A DNA stretch of 64,000 nt. Origin: Kriegella sp963975415. Its GTDB lineage: Bacteria; Bacteroidota; Bacteroidia; Flavobacteriales; Flavobacteriaceae. The translations under genes and the position numbers were made by a program. The stretch lies in the NCBI RefSeq assembly GCF_963975415.1, contig NZ_CAXBGN010000002.1:434001-498000 (forward strand), written 5' to 3'. Under the pieces are notes generated by a model, which worked only from the letters and a program-made list of their open reading frames with translations, ran no database searches and had not been told where the DNA came from. The stretch's first letter is position 1. Every line of letters begins with the position of its first letter. Of the stretch, positions 43,852 to 53,289 are shown one piece after another.

Positions 43852-44408
43852 AAGTAGTAGATTTTTGTTGGGGTAACACAGTAGTCCAAAGGGACATCAT
43901 TTTCTTCAATATCGGAGATTTCTTCCTCAGCCTCAAAATAGGAAAGTCCTATTTTAATGATATCTGGTCTACAATTGCTTAAAAATCTGTCGTAAAACCC
44001 TTTTCCATACCCCACTCTATGGCCTGCTTTATCAAAGGCCAAAAGAGGAACAAATACAACATCCAATTTTTTCTCCGAGATTTCAATACCATCAATTGGT
44101 TCAGGAACATTCCACTTATTTTTGACTAGTGTGGTGTTATCTGTAAGTAAGTAGTTCGACAGTGTACCGTCTTCATTCATTTTTGGAACGACAATGTTTT
44201 TGTCCTTTCCCTGAATTATAGAAAGTATAGGGGTAGTGTCAATTTCTTTTTTTTCGGTAATAGATAGGAAAACATGGTAATTGCTAAATTCCCAGACAGA
44301 AAGTCTCAAGAGATTGTTAGCTATGCAGAGGTCGGCGTCGATAAGTTGTTGGGCCGATATATTCTTTCTGCGTTTCAAATATATGGAGCGCAGACTTTCT
44401 TTTAGCAT
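43848..44408 (-). CDS. 5-formyltetrahydrofolate cyclo-ligase
   Basis: A 186-residue enzyme that converts 5-formyl-THF to 5,10-methenyl-THF with ATP. The N-terminal LKRRKNISAQQ-like helix, IVVPKMNEDGTLSNY in the middle and the C-terminal VPLLAFDKAGHRVGYGKGFY motif with DRFLSN are diagnostic. It is convergent with lspA (stop codons overlap). Confidence 0.93.
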   Translation of the reverse strand: MLKESLRSIYLKRRKNISAQQLIDADLCIANNLLRLSVWEFSNYHVFLSITEKKEIDTTPILSIIQGKDKNIVVPKMNEDGTLSNYLLTDNTTLVKNKWNVPEPIDGIEISEKKLDVVFVPLLAFDKAGHRVGYGKGFYDRFLSNCRPDIIKIGLSYFEAEEEISDIEENDVPLDYCVTPTKIYYF

Positions 44409-44452
44409 TCTGAAGGATTAATCGGTACATTCACTAGAATGACAATTAAATC

Positions 44453-44539
44453 TTAATCCTTGGTAGCGACTGAAACATATACCTTAACGAAAATCATTAA
44501 AATGAGGTACATGCCTAGCATTATTAAATAGTTATCCAT
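44453..44539 (-). CDS. Putative 28-residue membrane peptide
   Basis: Between the cyclo-ligase gene and uvrC, a minus-strand ATG at 44539 opens a 28-codon frame that is almost entirely one membrane helix (MDNYLIMLGMYLILMIFVKV) with a short polar tail ending in TKD. Its composition and ending look like a real small membrane protein, and it lies upstream of the cyclo-ligase gene on the same strand. It is too short to be certain. Confidence 0.35.
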   Translation of the reverse strand: MDNYLIMLGMYLILMIFVKVYVSVATKD

Positions 44540-44969
44540 GTGTAAAATTGATTTTGTCTTTAAATTTAGATAATTTTTTCTTTGAAATCCTATCAAGTGC
44601 AACTTTTTATCGATGAAATACATCTTTTTTAAGAAACTTTAACAAATTTCTAACCGAAAGACTACATCTGTTTAATTTTGTGTTATGTAAAATATTGGCT
44701 ATCAATGATTAATTGTTTTTTCCCGATTTTCGTTAAATTTAGAAAATCTGCAATAATTTTTGATGCCTTCAAAAAAGACTACGGCCTGTTGACACGACAA
44801 AGTCATTATCAAAAGGTACAGGCCATTAAATAAAGGGGTGTTTTACGTTTAGAAACAAAGAGCCATTCAGGTTTGAGTAACGTTAAAATAATACGAAGAA
44901 TGTCTAATTTTGTAAAAACATAGTAATTTAACAGCTTAAATAGGGAGTAACTAATCTGCCCATTATAAA
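44540..44969. other. AT-rich region upstream of uvrC
   Basis: No gene is visible. It contains a 7-bp inverted repeat (GGCCTGT at 44783-44789 and ACAGGCC at 44818-44824) and a perfect TAATTTTG minus-7 element at 44905-44912 on the plus strand, 57 bases before the uvrC start and probably its promoter. Confidence 0.5.
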
Positions 44970-46757
44970 ATGGCCCAAGTACCCATCAAAGTTCAACTTA
45001 GCACACTTCCTAACAGTCCGGGGGTATATCAATTCTACGATTCTGACGACAGCATTTTATATATCGGCAAGGCAAAGGATTTAAAGAAAAGGGTGTCATC
45101 CTATTTTACAAAAAACCATGATTACGGTAAGACGAGGGTCATGGTAAAAAAAATTCGTTCAATTCAGCATATAGTTGTGCCGACCGAATCCGATGCGCTG
45201 CTTTTAGAGAATAATCTGATCAAAAAATATCGGCCTAGGTACAATGTACTTCTTAAGGACGATAAATCGTATCCATGGATCTGTATTAAGAATGAACGTT
45301 TCCCTCGAATTTTTCCAACAAGGAAACTTATAAAGGACGGGTCTGAATATTACGGTCCGTATACCAGTATGAAGACTGTTAAGACCCTATTAGACCTTGT
45401 TAAAGGCGTATACCCCCTACGCACCTGCAACTATGACCTTTCACAAGAAAAGATCAATGCGGGAAAATATAAAGTATGTCTCGAGTTTCATTTAGGCAAC
45501 TGTAAAGGTCCTTGTGAGGGTTTACAGAGCATTTCGGAATACGATCGGCAGATTGCCGATATTCGTGAAATCATAAAGGGTAATTTCAAATCTTCACTTC
45601 AATATTTTAAACATCAGATGAAGGCGTTGGCGAGTGAAATGCGATATGAAGAAGCGCAACGTATAAAAGACAAAATAGAAATCCTGGAGAACTATCAAGT
45701 AAAAACTACGATAGTAAACCCAAGAATCAATAATGTAGATGTATTTTCAATTATTTCCGAAGATACCTTTGCATATGTCAATTTCTTACAGCTCTCCCAC
45801 GGATCCATTATTCGTTCGCACACCTTGGAAATAAAAAAGAAGCTGAACGAGACGGACGAAGAGCTATTACAGCTTGCAATTGTAGAAATACGGCAACGGT
45901 TCGATTCACAGTCGAAAGAACTTTACCTTCCTTTTAAAGTTGTGGTTGAACCGCATTTAAAAGTGACGATACCCAAACTAGGAGACAAAAAAAAGATTCT
46001 AGAACTCTCAGAGCGCAATGCCAAGTTCTTCCGGCAAGAACGGTTCAAGCAAATACGTATTACGGATCCCGATAGGCATACCAATAGAATAATGGCCCAA
46101 ATGCAAAAAGATTTGCGATTGTCAGAAGAACCCCGTCATATCGAATGTTTCGATAACAGTAATATACAAGGCAGCAATCCTGTGGCTGCCTGTGTCGTAT
46201 TTAAAAATGGAAAGGCATCAAAAAAAGAATACCGGCACTATAATATCAAAACGGTTGAAGGCCCCGATGACTTTGCATCTATGGAAGAAGTGGTTTTTAG
46301 ACGTTACAAGCGCCTATTGGCAGAAGATGAACCTTTGCCCCAATTGATTGTAATAGATGGAGGCAAAGGGCAGCTTTCGTCCTCGGTAAAAAGTTTGGAT
46401 ATTTTAGGATTACGAGGTAAAATCGCAATAATAGGCATCGCCAAAAGGTTGGAGGAGATTTATTTTCCTGAAGACCCCATTCCCTTATACCTCGATAAAA
46501 AATCGGAAAGTCTAAAAATAATTCAGCAGCTTAGGAATGAGGCCCACCGGTTCGGGATTACATTTCACAGAAACAAAAGGAGCAAAGCGGCGATTAATTC
46601 CGAATTGGAGGGCATTGATGGAATTGGGGAAAAGACAGCGGAAGAGTTATTGAAAAAGTTCAAATCAGTAAAACGGATCAAAGAGGCTTCCATAGAAAAT
46701 TTGGCAAAAAGTGTCGGTATGGCAAGGGCTAAAAAAATATATGAAACATTTCATTAA
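44970..46757 (+). CDS. uvrC: Excinuclease ABC subunit C
   Basis: A 595-residue nucleotide excision repair nuclease. It has the N-terminal GIY-YIG domain (PNSPGVYQFYDSDDSILYIG at about 11-30), a UvrB-binding UVR motif near 200-235 (KALASEMRYEEAQRIKDKIE), a central Cys cluster (C..C in FHLGNCKGPC), the RNase H-like endonuclease core (IECFDNSNIQG; VIDGGKGQLSS) and a terminal helix-hairpin-helix (LEGIDGIGEKTAEELLKKFK). The length is normal. The patatin gene follows 22 bases later. Confidence 0.96.
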   Translation: MAQVPIKVQLSTLPNSPGVYQFYDSDDSILYIGKAKDLKKRVSSYFTKNHDYGKTRVMVKKIRSIQHIVVPTESDALLLENNLIKKYRPRYNVLLKDDKSYPWICIKNERFPRIFPTRKLIKDGSEYYGPYTSMKTVKTLLDLVKGVYPLRTCNYDLSQEKINAGKYKVCLEFHLGNCKGPCEGLQSISEYDRQIADIREIIKGNFKSSLQYFKHQMKALASEMRYEEAQRIKDKIEILENYQVKTTIVNPRINNVDVFSIISEDTFAYVNFLQLSHGSIIRSHTLEIKKKLNETDEELLQLAIVEIRQRFDSQSKELYLPFKVVVEPHLKVTIPKLGDKKKILELSERNAKFFRQERFKQIRITDPDRHTNRIMAQMQKDLRLSEEPRHIECFDNSNIQGSNPVAACVVFKNGKASKKEYRHYNIKTVEGPDDFASMEEVVFRRYKRLLAEDEPLPQLIVIDGGKGQLSSSVKSLDILGLRGKIAIIGIAKRLEEIYFPEDPIPLYLDKKSESLKIIQQLRNEAHRFGITFHRNKRSKAAINSELEGIDGIGEKTAEELLKKFKSVKRIKEASIENLAKSVGMARAKKIYETFH

Positions 46758-46779
46758 AAAAAACGACTTATATCGCACT

Positions 46780-49053
46780 ATGCAAAAACTTGGTGTTTCA
46801 ATATTGTTCTTGATAAGTTCCTTTTTTTCTATGGCCCAGAATATCGAGGGTAATCACGATATCAAAGTTGGGGTGGTATTAAGCGGTGGCGGGGCCAAGG
46901 GCCTTGCCCATATTGGGGCTTTAAAGGTAATCGAAGATGCCGGTATACAAATCGATTATATCGGTGGTACGAGTATGGGGGCCATTATCGGCGGTTTATA
47001 TGCTTCTGGATATTCGGCCACACAATTAGACTCTATTTTTAGAAGTATTGATTTCACCAATCTCATTCAAGACAATTTACCACGTAGTGCCAAATCTTTT
47101 TATGAAAAAGAAGCGGCCGAAAAATATGCGTTGACCCTGCCTTTCGATAATTTCAAGGTCTCATTTCCCCAAGCCTATTCTGGCGGACAAAATGTTTATA
47201 ATGAACTGGTCAGAATACTTTATCATGTTAAAGATGTGAATGATTTTAGCCAATTGCCTATTCCCTTTGTATGCATTGCCACTGATGTAGAGACGGGTGA
47301 AGAAGTGTTGCTAAATAAGGGGTATCTTCCTGAAGCGATTATGGCAAGTGGAACGCTACCTTCATTGTTCGAGCCGGCCTCGATGGGAGAAAAGGTTTTA
47401 ATTGACGGAGGTGTCGTAAACAACTACCCCATTCAAGAGGTAAGAAATATGGGTGCCGATGTTATTATAGGAGTAGATGTACAACATGGTCTTCGTGATC
47501 GTGAGGCCCTTCTGTCGGCAACGGAGATTTTACTACAAATCAACAATTACAGAACAGCGTTGGATATGAAAGACAAGTCGATCATGACCGATGTATATAT
47601 CAAACCCGACATCAGTGATTTTTCGGTAGTCGATTTTAATTCTGGGCAGAAGATTATCGATAGTGGTACCGATGCTGCAACTGCGCAAATAGAGGCATTA
47701 AGGAAGTTGTCAAAAGAACAACGCTTAAATAAGGCCAAAATAAAACCTGTAACGATGCGTGATAGCATTAAAATAGATCGACTTGTGCTAACGGGTAATG
47801 AAAATTACACTAGAGGCTATGTAAAAGGAAAGCTAAGGTTCGATTTAGTTGACAAAGTGAATTTTGAGAAGTTGCAACAAGGCATAAATAACCTGTCGGC
47901 GACAGGCAACTTTAAAACCATCAGGTACGAATTATTGTCAAACGACGATAAGGTAGATTTAGTACTCGATTTAAAGGAGAACCCTATTAAAACATATATT
48001 CGTTTGGGCGCGCACTATGACGATTTGTATAAAACAGCAGCTCTCATCAATATTACGCATAAAAATCTGCTGATGAAAGATGACGTGAGTTCCCTTGATT
48101 TTATTTTCGGTGACAATGTCAGGTATGACTTTAGGTATTTTGTCGATAAGGGTGCGTATTGGAGCTTTGGTCTAAATTCTAGATTCAATGCTTTTGAAAA
48201 AGATGTAGACTATGGTTTGGTTGCCAGTAATTTTGATATCTCGAACACTTCGAACATCAATACTATAAATTTTGATGTAACCGATTTAACCAATCAATTT
48301 TATATTCAAACTGTTCTAAAAGAAGAATTTGCCGTGAGCTTAGGTGTCGAGCATAAGTTTTTGAAATATAGTACAAGAACGCTGGGTAATTTTTTTAATG
48401 AAGATGATGCGGGCACCGATAACATCACTACTGGCACCAAGGGTAGGGTATTATTTGAAAAGAGTAATTATTATAGCACCTTCGGAAAACTTGTGCTCGA
48501 CACTTACGACGACAAATATTTTCCGACCAAAGGTCTATTTTTTGACGGGGATTTTCATTTTTACATCCTTTCTTCCGATTTTAATAATGATTTCAAGGAG
48601 TTTTCAATTGCCAAAGCACGTATAGGAGGGGCGTTTCCGGTATCAAAAAACATATCCTTGAATTTTGAGACCTCCGGCGGCTTTAAATTAGGTACTTCGG
48701 GTATCGCTACCTATGATTTCGTTTTAGGAGGAAATGGTACGAACTTGATCAATAATTTTGTACCCTTTTTGGGGTATGATTTTTTAAGTTTACCCGGAAA
48801 TAGTTTTGTAAAAGCCTATGGAAGGGCAGATTGGGAGTTTGCCCCTAATAACCATTTTATGCTTTCGGCAAATTATGCCAATGTCGATGATGACCTTTTT
48901 AGAACTGGCGAATGGTTTACAGAGCCTGATTTTTCGGGCTATGGCATAGGCTACGGTTGGGAGTCTTTTTTTGGCCCTGTACAGGTGCACTATTCTTGGT
49001 CGCCTGAAGGTAGTTTTAGCAACTTCTTTTTTAGTGTAGGGTATTGGTTTTGA
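46780..49053 (+). CDS. Patatin-like phospholipase with POTRA and outer-membrane barrel
   Basis: The ATG at 46780 gives 757 residues with a clean signal peptide (ILFLISSFFSMAQ). Residues about 25-215 form a patatin lipase domain with the oxyanion loop VVLSGGGAKGLAHIGAL, nucleophile Ser65 in GGTSMGA and Asp209 in IDGGVVNN. A POTRA-like segment follows (IDRLVLTGNENYTRGYVKGK, about 320-400), then an Omp85-type barrel ending GSFSNFFFSVGYWF. This is a PlpD-like or type Vd-like arrangement, with the lipase in the periplasm or displayed. Earlier in-frame ATGs at 46711 and 46741 lie inside uvrC and spoil the signal peptide. Confidence 0.9.
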   Translation: MQKLGVSILFLISSFFSMAQNIEGNHDIKVGVVLSGGGAKGLAHIGALKVIEDAGIQIDYIGGTSMGAIIGGLYASGYSATQLDSIFRSIDFTNLIQDNLPRSAKSFYEKEAAEKYALTLPFDNFKVSFPQAYSGGQNVYNELVRILYHVKDVNDFSQLPIPFVCIATDVETGEEVLLNKGYLPEAIMASGTLPSLFEPASMGEKVLIDGGVVNNYPIQEVRNMGADVIIGVDVQHGLRDREALLSATEILLQINNYRTALDMKDKSIMTDVYIKPDISDFSVVDFNSGQKIIDSGTDAATAQIEALRKLSKEQRLNKAKIKPVTMRDSIKIDRLVLTGNENYTRGYVKGKLRFDLVDKVNFEKLQQGINNLSATGNFKTIRYELLSNDDKVDLVLDLKENPIKTYIRLGAHYDDLYKTAALINITHKNLLMKDDVSSLDFIFGDNVRYDFRYFVDKGAYWSFGLNSRFNAFEKDVDYGLVASNFDISNTSNINTINFDVTDLTNQFYIQTVLKEEFAVSLGVEHKFLKYSTRTLGNFFNEDDAGTDNITTGTKGRVLFEKSNYYSTFGKLVLDTYDDKYFPTKGLFFDGDFHFYILSSDFNNDFKEFSIAKARIGGAFPVSKNISLNFETSGGFKLGTSGIATYDFVLGGNGTNLINNFVPFLGYDFLSLPGNSFVKAYGRADWEFAPNNHFMLSANYANVDDDLFRTGEWFTEPDFSGYGIGYGWESFFGPVQVHYSWSPEGSFSNFFFSVGYWF

Positions 49054-49239
49054 TAAGGTAGAGACAAGAGAAGGAACCACCAATTTTATGAAAAGAAATA
49101 ACGATTTAAGCATTATCAAAACAGCAGAGCACCAGAAGCAATTCAACATTCTCAAAAGACAAGCTACTTACATCAAATTTTCAACCCCCACTGCTTGAAC
49201 TATTTGATTATCATGTCGTGACCGTTTATTGCTTGATCA

Positions 49240-50583
49240 TTAAATAACCCCTTGCGCGAGCATCGCATCGGCTACTTTCACAAAACCTGCGATGTTGGCT
49301 CCTTTTACATAATTACAGAAACCGTCCTTTTCTTTGCCATATTCGATACATGAATCATGAATGTCTCCCATGATATTTTTAAGCATATCGTCGACCTTTT
49401 CCCTGGTCCAACTGATCCGCAACGAGTTCTGCGACATTTCGAGCCCTGATGTCGCCACCCCACCTGCGTTGGAAGCCTTGCCCGGGGCAAAAAGAATTTT
49501 CGCAGCATGAAATTCGTGAATAGCTTCCGGGGTAGATGGCATATTGGCTCCTTCGGCGACACAGATACATCCATTCTTAACCAATGCGCTGGCACCTTTG
49601 CCGTTCAATTCGTTTTGGGTAGCACATGGCAATGCTATATCACATGCTACCTCCCAAGGCGTTTTTCCTTCATGGAAAGTGGCAGAGGAATACTTTTTTA
49701 CATATTCCGAAATTCTTTTTCTTTTGTTGTTTTTTAAATCCATCACATACGCCAATTTCTTGGCGTCTATACCATCTTTGTCGTACACATAGCCTTGAGA
49801 ATCGGAAAGGGTCAATACTTTCGCCCCCAATTGCAGAGCCTTTTCCGCTGCATATTGGGCCACATTGCCAGAGCCAGAAATTACCACGGTCTTTCCTGAA
49901 AAATCTTGGCCTTTTGTCTGCAACATACTTTGCGCAAAATAAACGGTGCCATACCCTGTAGCTTCAGGACGTATCAATGAACCACCCCATGAGCGGCCCT
50001 TACCTGTCAGAACCCCCGTAAATTCATTTCTAATCTTTTTGTACATACCGAATAAAAAGCCTATTTCACGTGAGCCTACTCCGATATCGCCAGCAGGAAT
50101 GTCAGTATTCGGACCAATGTGCCTACACAGTTCGACCATAAAGGCATGACAAAAACGCATTACCTCATCATCAGATTTCCCTTTCGGGTCAAAATCAGAA
50201 CCCCCTTTTCCTCCACCCATGGGAAGTGTAGTCAAGCTATTTTTAAAAACCTGCTCGAAAGCAAGGAATTTTAGAATACTGGCATTTACCGATGAGTGAA
50301 AACGCAATCCTCCCTTATAGGGCCCAATTGCCGAATTCATTTGAATTCGATATCCCCTATTCACATGTATATCTCCATTATCATCGACCCATGCCACCCT
50401 AAAAGAAATCAATCGTTCAGGCTCGACCATACGCAGAAGAATATTTTTGCCACTATATATTTTGTGTTTAGCGATATACGGAATTACCGTTTCAGCAACC
50501 TCTTGCACTGCCTGTATAAATTCAGGTTCGTGACCATTTCGAGTCTTCACCTCATCCATAAATGCTTTGACCTTTGCTTCCAT
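49240..50583 (-). CDS. gdhA: Glutamate dehydrogenase (NADP-type)
   Basis: A 447-residue enzyme joining ammonium and 2-oxoglutarate to make glutamate. The substrate-binding and catalytic Lys region PMGGGKGGSDFDPKGKSDDE, the YKGGLRFHSSVNASILKFLA segment and the dinucleotide fold (VVISGSGNVAQYAAEKA) are intact. The length and the N-terminal residues match the hexameric NADP-specific class. A TAATTTTG minus-7 box lies at 50633-50640 on the minus strand. Confidence 0.95.
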   Translation of the reverse strand: MEAKVKAFMDEVKTRNGHEPEFIQAVQEVAETVIPYIAKHKIYSGKNILLRMVEPERLISFRVAWVDDNGDIHVNRGYRIQMNSAIGPYKGGLRFHSSVNASILKFLAFEQVFKNSLTTLPMGGGKGGSDFDPKGKSDDEVMRFCHAFMVELCRHIGPNTDIPAGDIGVGSREIGFLFGMYKKIRNEFTGVLTGKGRSWGGSLIRPEATGYGTVYFAQSMLQTKGQDFSGKTVVISGSGNVAQYAAEKALQLGAKVLTLSDSQGYVYDKDGIDAKKLAYVMDLKNNKRKRISEYVKKYSSATFHEGKTPWEVACDIALPCATQNELNGKGASALVKNGCICVAEGANMPSTPEAIHEFHAAKILFAPGKASNAGGVATSGLEMSQNSLRISWTREKVDDMLKNIMGDIHDSCIEYGKEKDGFCNYVKGANIAGFVKVADAMLAQGVI

Positions 50584-50632
50584 CTATTCTTTAATTGATT
50601 ACAAATATTTTAATAAAACGATAATTTAATGG

Positions 50633-50640
50633 CAAAATTA
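50633..50640 (-). promoter_or_regulatory. Minus-7 element of gdhA
   Basis: TAATTTTG on the minus strand, 49 bases upstream of the gdhA start codon. Confidence 0.5.
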
Positions 50641-50688
50641 TACTATTTATTCAATTTAATCATCCTATTTTGTGAATTTGATAAACCT

Positions 50689-51843
50689 CTATCCTATGGC
50701 CTGCTCCAAATCGCCTATTAAATCTGCCTCATCCTCAATTCCTACACTCAATCTTATTAGGGAATCGACTACTCCACTTTTTTCCCGCTCGGCTTTTGGA
50801 ATACTGGCATGAGTCATACTTGCAGGGTGGCCAGCTAAACTCTCGACCCCGCCCAGAGACTCCGCAAGCGTAAATACTTGCAATTTTTCCACGATTGCTA
50901 TGGCATCTTTATAATTGTTTCCTTTGGTCACAAATGATACCATCCCGCCAAAATCTTTCATTTGCAATTTTGCCACCTCATGGTTTGGGTGACTTTCAAA
51001 ACCGGGCCAATACACTTTTTCAATTTTTGGGTGCTTGGATAAATACTGTGCTACGGCCCTGCCATTTTCACAATGCCGCTGCATTCTTACATGAAGTGTT
51101 TTTATACCGCGAAGTACCAGAAAACTATCCATAGGGCCGCACACAGCACCGCTTGCGTTCTGAATAAAGTATAATTGGTCTGCCAACTTCTTATCTTTTA
51201 CTACCAAAACCCCAACAACTACATCACTATGACCTCCTAAATACTTCGTAGCCGAATGCATGACAATATCAGCGCCCAAATCTAAAGGCTGTTGCAAATA
51301 GGGTGTCGCAAAAGTGTTGTCAACGGCCAAAAGTATAGCATGTTCTTTCGCCAATTTTGATACCGCTTTAATATCGATAATATTCATCATCGGGTTGGTG
51401 GGGGTCTCTACCCAGATGAGCTTCGTATTCGCGTTGATTTTTTCAGCTATTTCGTTTACATTCTGCATACCAACAAAATGGAAAACGATACCATATTTTT
51501 CAAAAATCTGACGAAAAATCCGGTAACTACCTCCATACAGGTCATTGGTCGAGATTACTTCATCACCCGGACTCAATAGTTTAATAACGGCATCCATGGC
51601 CGCAAGTCCGCTACCAAAAGCTAGTCCGTATGTTCCATTTTCAATACTGGCCAATGCATTTTCCATGGCCGTGCGCGTAGGGTTGGCACTTCGTGAATAC
51701 TCATATCCCTTATGCCCGCCCGGGGTTGTTTGGGCATAGGTAGAAGTCTGGTATATCGGAGGCATTACCGCCCCGTAAGCTTTATCAGGTTGCTGACCTC
51801 CGTGTATTGTCTTACTGTTAAATCGTAATTTTTTTTCGCTCAT
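50689..51843 (-). CDS. Cystathionine gamma-synthase / gamma-lyase type PLP enzyme
   Basis: A 384-residue Cys/Met metabolism PLP enzyme. It shows the N-terminal NSKTIHGGQQPDKAYGAVMP, the YSRSANPTR phosphate loop, PLP-binding Asp in LLAVDNTFATPYLQQP, the Schiff-base Lys in HSATKYLGGHSD and the C-terminal ESLGGVESLAGHPASMTHAS. Synthase (MetB), beta-lyase and gamma-lyase activities cannot be separated from sequence alone. The start at 51843 is chosen over the ATG at 51864 because a minus-7 element lies at 51862-51869. Confidence 0.9.
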   Translation of the reverse strand: MSEKKLRFNSKTIHGGQQPDKAYGAVMPPIYQTSTYAQTTPGGHKGYEYSRSANPTRTAMENALASIENGTYGLAFGSGLAAMDAVIKLLSPGDEVISTNDLYGGSYRIFRQIFEKYGIVFHFVGMQNVNEIAEKINANTKLIWVETPTNPMMNIIDIKAVSKLAKEHAILLAVDNTFATPYLQQPLDLGADIVMHSATKYLGGHSDVVVGVLVVKDKKLADQLYFIQNASGAVCGPMDSFLVLRGIKTLHVRMQRHCENGRAVAQYLSKHPKIEKVYWPGFESHPNHEVAKLQMKDFGGMVSFVTKGNNYKDAIAIVEKLQVFTLAESLGGVESLAGHPASMTHASIPKAEREKSGVVDSLIRLSVGIEDEADLIGDLEQAIG

Positions 51844-51861
51844 GACATGTAATTTACTACA

Positions 51862-51908
51862 CAAATGTATCGTTATCTTTCATAGCACACAATCATGATG
51901 TAACTTTG
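51862..51908. promoter_or_regulatory. Divergent promoter pair
   Basis: TACATTTG on the minus strand at 51862-51869 serves the PLP-enzyme gene, and TAACTTTG on the plus strand at 51901-51908 serves the RsiV-like gene. Both are perfect TAnnTTTG boxes, 31 bases apart, between two genes that start 87 bases from each other. Confidence 0.6.
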
Positions 51909-51930
51909 TGTTTTATCCCTAAACATTCCC

Positions 51931-52674
51931 ATGAAAACCTCCTTCGCCTGCCTCATTTTATTTTTCGTCTTTATCAGCTGTAAAAAAGAAGCCAAGCTGA
52001 CATTTGAACCTATGGAAATAGCCCAGAAAGAATGTGCAGATTGTCCTGATGTCAGTATTTCAATTCCTAAGGCAATTGAACAGACCAAATTAACCAGAAC
52101 CATAAACAGGACACTGAGGGAAGAAATTATCTCATTACTCTTATACGATGATGATTTGGAAGCGACGACGATTGAAGAAGCCATAACCTCGTTTACCCAT
52201 GGATACATTGAGCTCAAAGAAGAATATGCCGACGAAACCGCCCAATGGGAAGCTAAAATTGACGGCAAAAAGGTTTATGAAGACGACGCTTTGTTGACTA
52301 TTGAGCTCAATGCATATCTTTTTACTGGCGGAGCACATGGGTACGGATCTAAACGATTTTTAAATTTTGACAAAAAGAAAGGTACCGAACTTGAAAACTG
52401 GCAACTTTTCAAAGATTTAGAGAATTTTCAAAAATACGCCGAAACTGAATTTCGTATAAAAGAGAACATTCCTGAAGGAAAGCCCATTAACAGTACGGGG
52501 TTTATGTTTGAAAGCGATTCTTTTTACCTACCTGAAAATATTGGCCTTACCAAAGAGGGCTTGAAACTTTTGTATAATCAATATGAGGTCGCATCGTATG
52601 CCGATGGCCCAATTGAAATCACTTTCCCATATAATGACGTAAAAAAGTTTTTAGCCAAAAAAATAAAGTCCTAA
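51931..52674 (+). CDS. DUF4163/DUF3298 (RsiV-like) lipoprotein
   Basis: A 247-residue lipoprotein (lipobox FFVFISC near residue 18). The N-terminal half is DUF4163-like and residues about 125-240 are DUF3298 (LFTGGAHGYGSKRFLNFDKK), the layout of the RsiV anti-sigma ectodomain family that binds lysozyme in Bacillus. There is no membrane-spanning anti-sigma part here, so it may only share the fold. The stop overlaps the convergent DinB gene by four bases. Confidence 0.85.
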   Translation: MKTSFACLILFFVFISCKKEAKLTFEPMEIAQKECADCPDVSISIPKAIEQTKLTRTINRTLREEIISLLLYDDDLEATTIEEAITSFTHGYIELKEEYADETAQWEAKIDGKKVYEDDALLTIELNAYLFTGGAHGYGSKRFLNFDKKKGTELENWQLFKDLENFQKYAETEFRIKENIPEGKPINSTGFMFESDSFYLPENIGLTKEGLKLLYNQYEVASYADGPIEITFPYNDVKKFLAKKIKS

Positions 52675-53141
52675 GCCTCTTTTAACACTACCATCTTTTG
52701 AAGCGCGATAACCGCGCCTCTATGCAACCCTTCATGAAAAGCAACAAAGGCAATAGCATCTTCCACATTGCTTAAGGTAACTTTAGCACTTGTGGTGTAC
52801 TCACTATATTCTTTAAAAACTCCGTTTTCATAATCTTTTTGTGCCGATTCTACCGTGGTCAAGAGCAAGTCTGTGATTTTCGCTATTTCTTCATCGTCAG
52901 CCGTGCCATCGGGTACTGTTCCCTTTTTGAATTTGGCCACCAATTCTTCATCGACCTTCATCGAAACTCCGCTAAATTTATATAACAATATTTGTTGTGT
53001 AACCACCACATGCGCTATATTCCACCAAATATTATTTCGGAAGCCTTCCGGTATTTGCAGCAACTGCTCCTTTGGTGTTTCTGATATTATTTGATAGAAA
53101 GACTTTCGGTTCTGTAATATGACATTGAATAATTTTTCCAA
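52671..53141 (-). CDS. DinB-family protein (YfiT/DinB four-helix metal-binding fold)
   Basis: From the TTG at 53141 the product has 156 residues, the usual DinB size. Metal-ligand His residues appear in WWNIAHVVVTQQ and HEGLHRGAVIAL, with the helical core between. DinB-like proteins are often thiol S-transferases or of unknown role. An upstream-extended frame to 53324 would cross the TACTTTTG promoter at 53185-53192, so it is rejected. There is no other ATG, GTG or TTG between the promoter and 53141. Confidence 0.82.
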   Translation of the reverse strand: MEKLFNVILQNRKSFYQIISETPKEQLLQIPEGFRNNIWWNIAHVVVTQQILLYKFSGVSMKVDEELVAKFKKGTVPDGTADDEEIAKITDLLLTTVESAQKDYENGVFKEYSEYTTSAKVTLSNVEDAIAFVAFHEGLHRGAVIALQKMVVLKEA

Positions 53142-53184
53142 AATATCAATTTTTTTGGTTAAAATACTTTTTGTATCGAAACCC

Positions 53185-53192
53185 CAAAAGTA
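53185..53192 (-). promoter_or_regulatory. Minus-7 element deciding the DinB start
   Basis: TACTTTTG on the minus strand, a perfect TAnnTTTG box. Initiation would fall near 53178, giving a leader of about 37 nt to the TTG start at 53141. Confidence 0.55.
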
Positions 53193-53289
53193 GCACAATT
53201 CGATTGAAATGGGTTTCTTTGCACAAGGATAATTTTTGGTAAAATTGGGAAAATCTAAATCTTTCCGACAATGAAAAAACTGTTTCTTT

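Noticed and set aside
49507..50598. Several plus-strand frames inside gdhA.
   Set aside because: All are antisense to an intact, well recognised gene and have implausible compositions.
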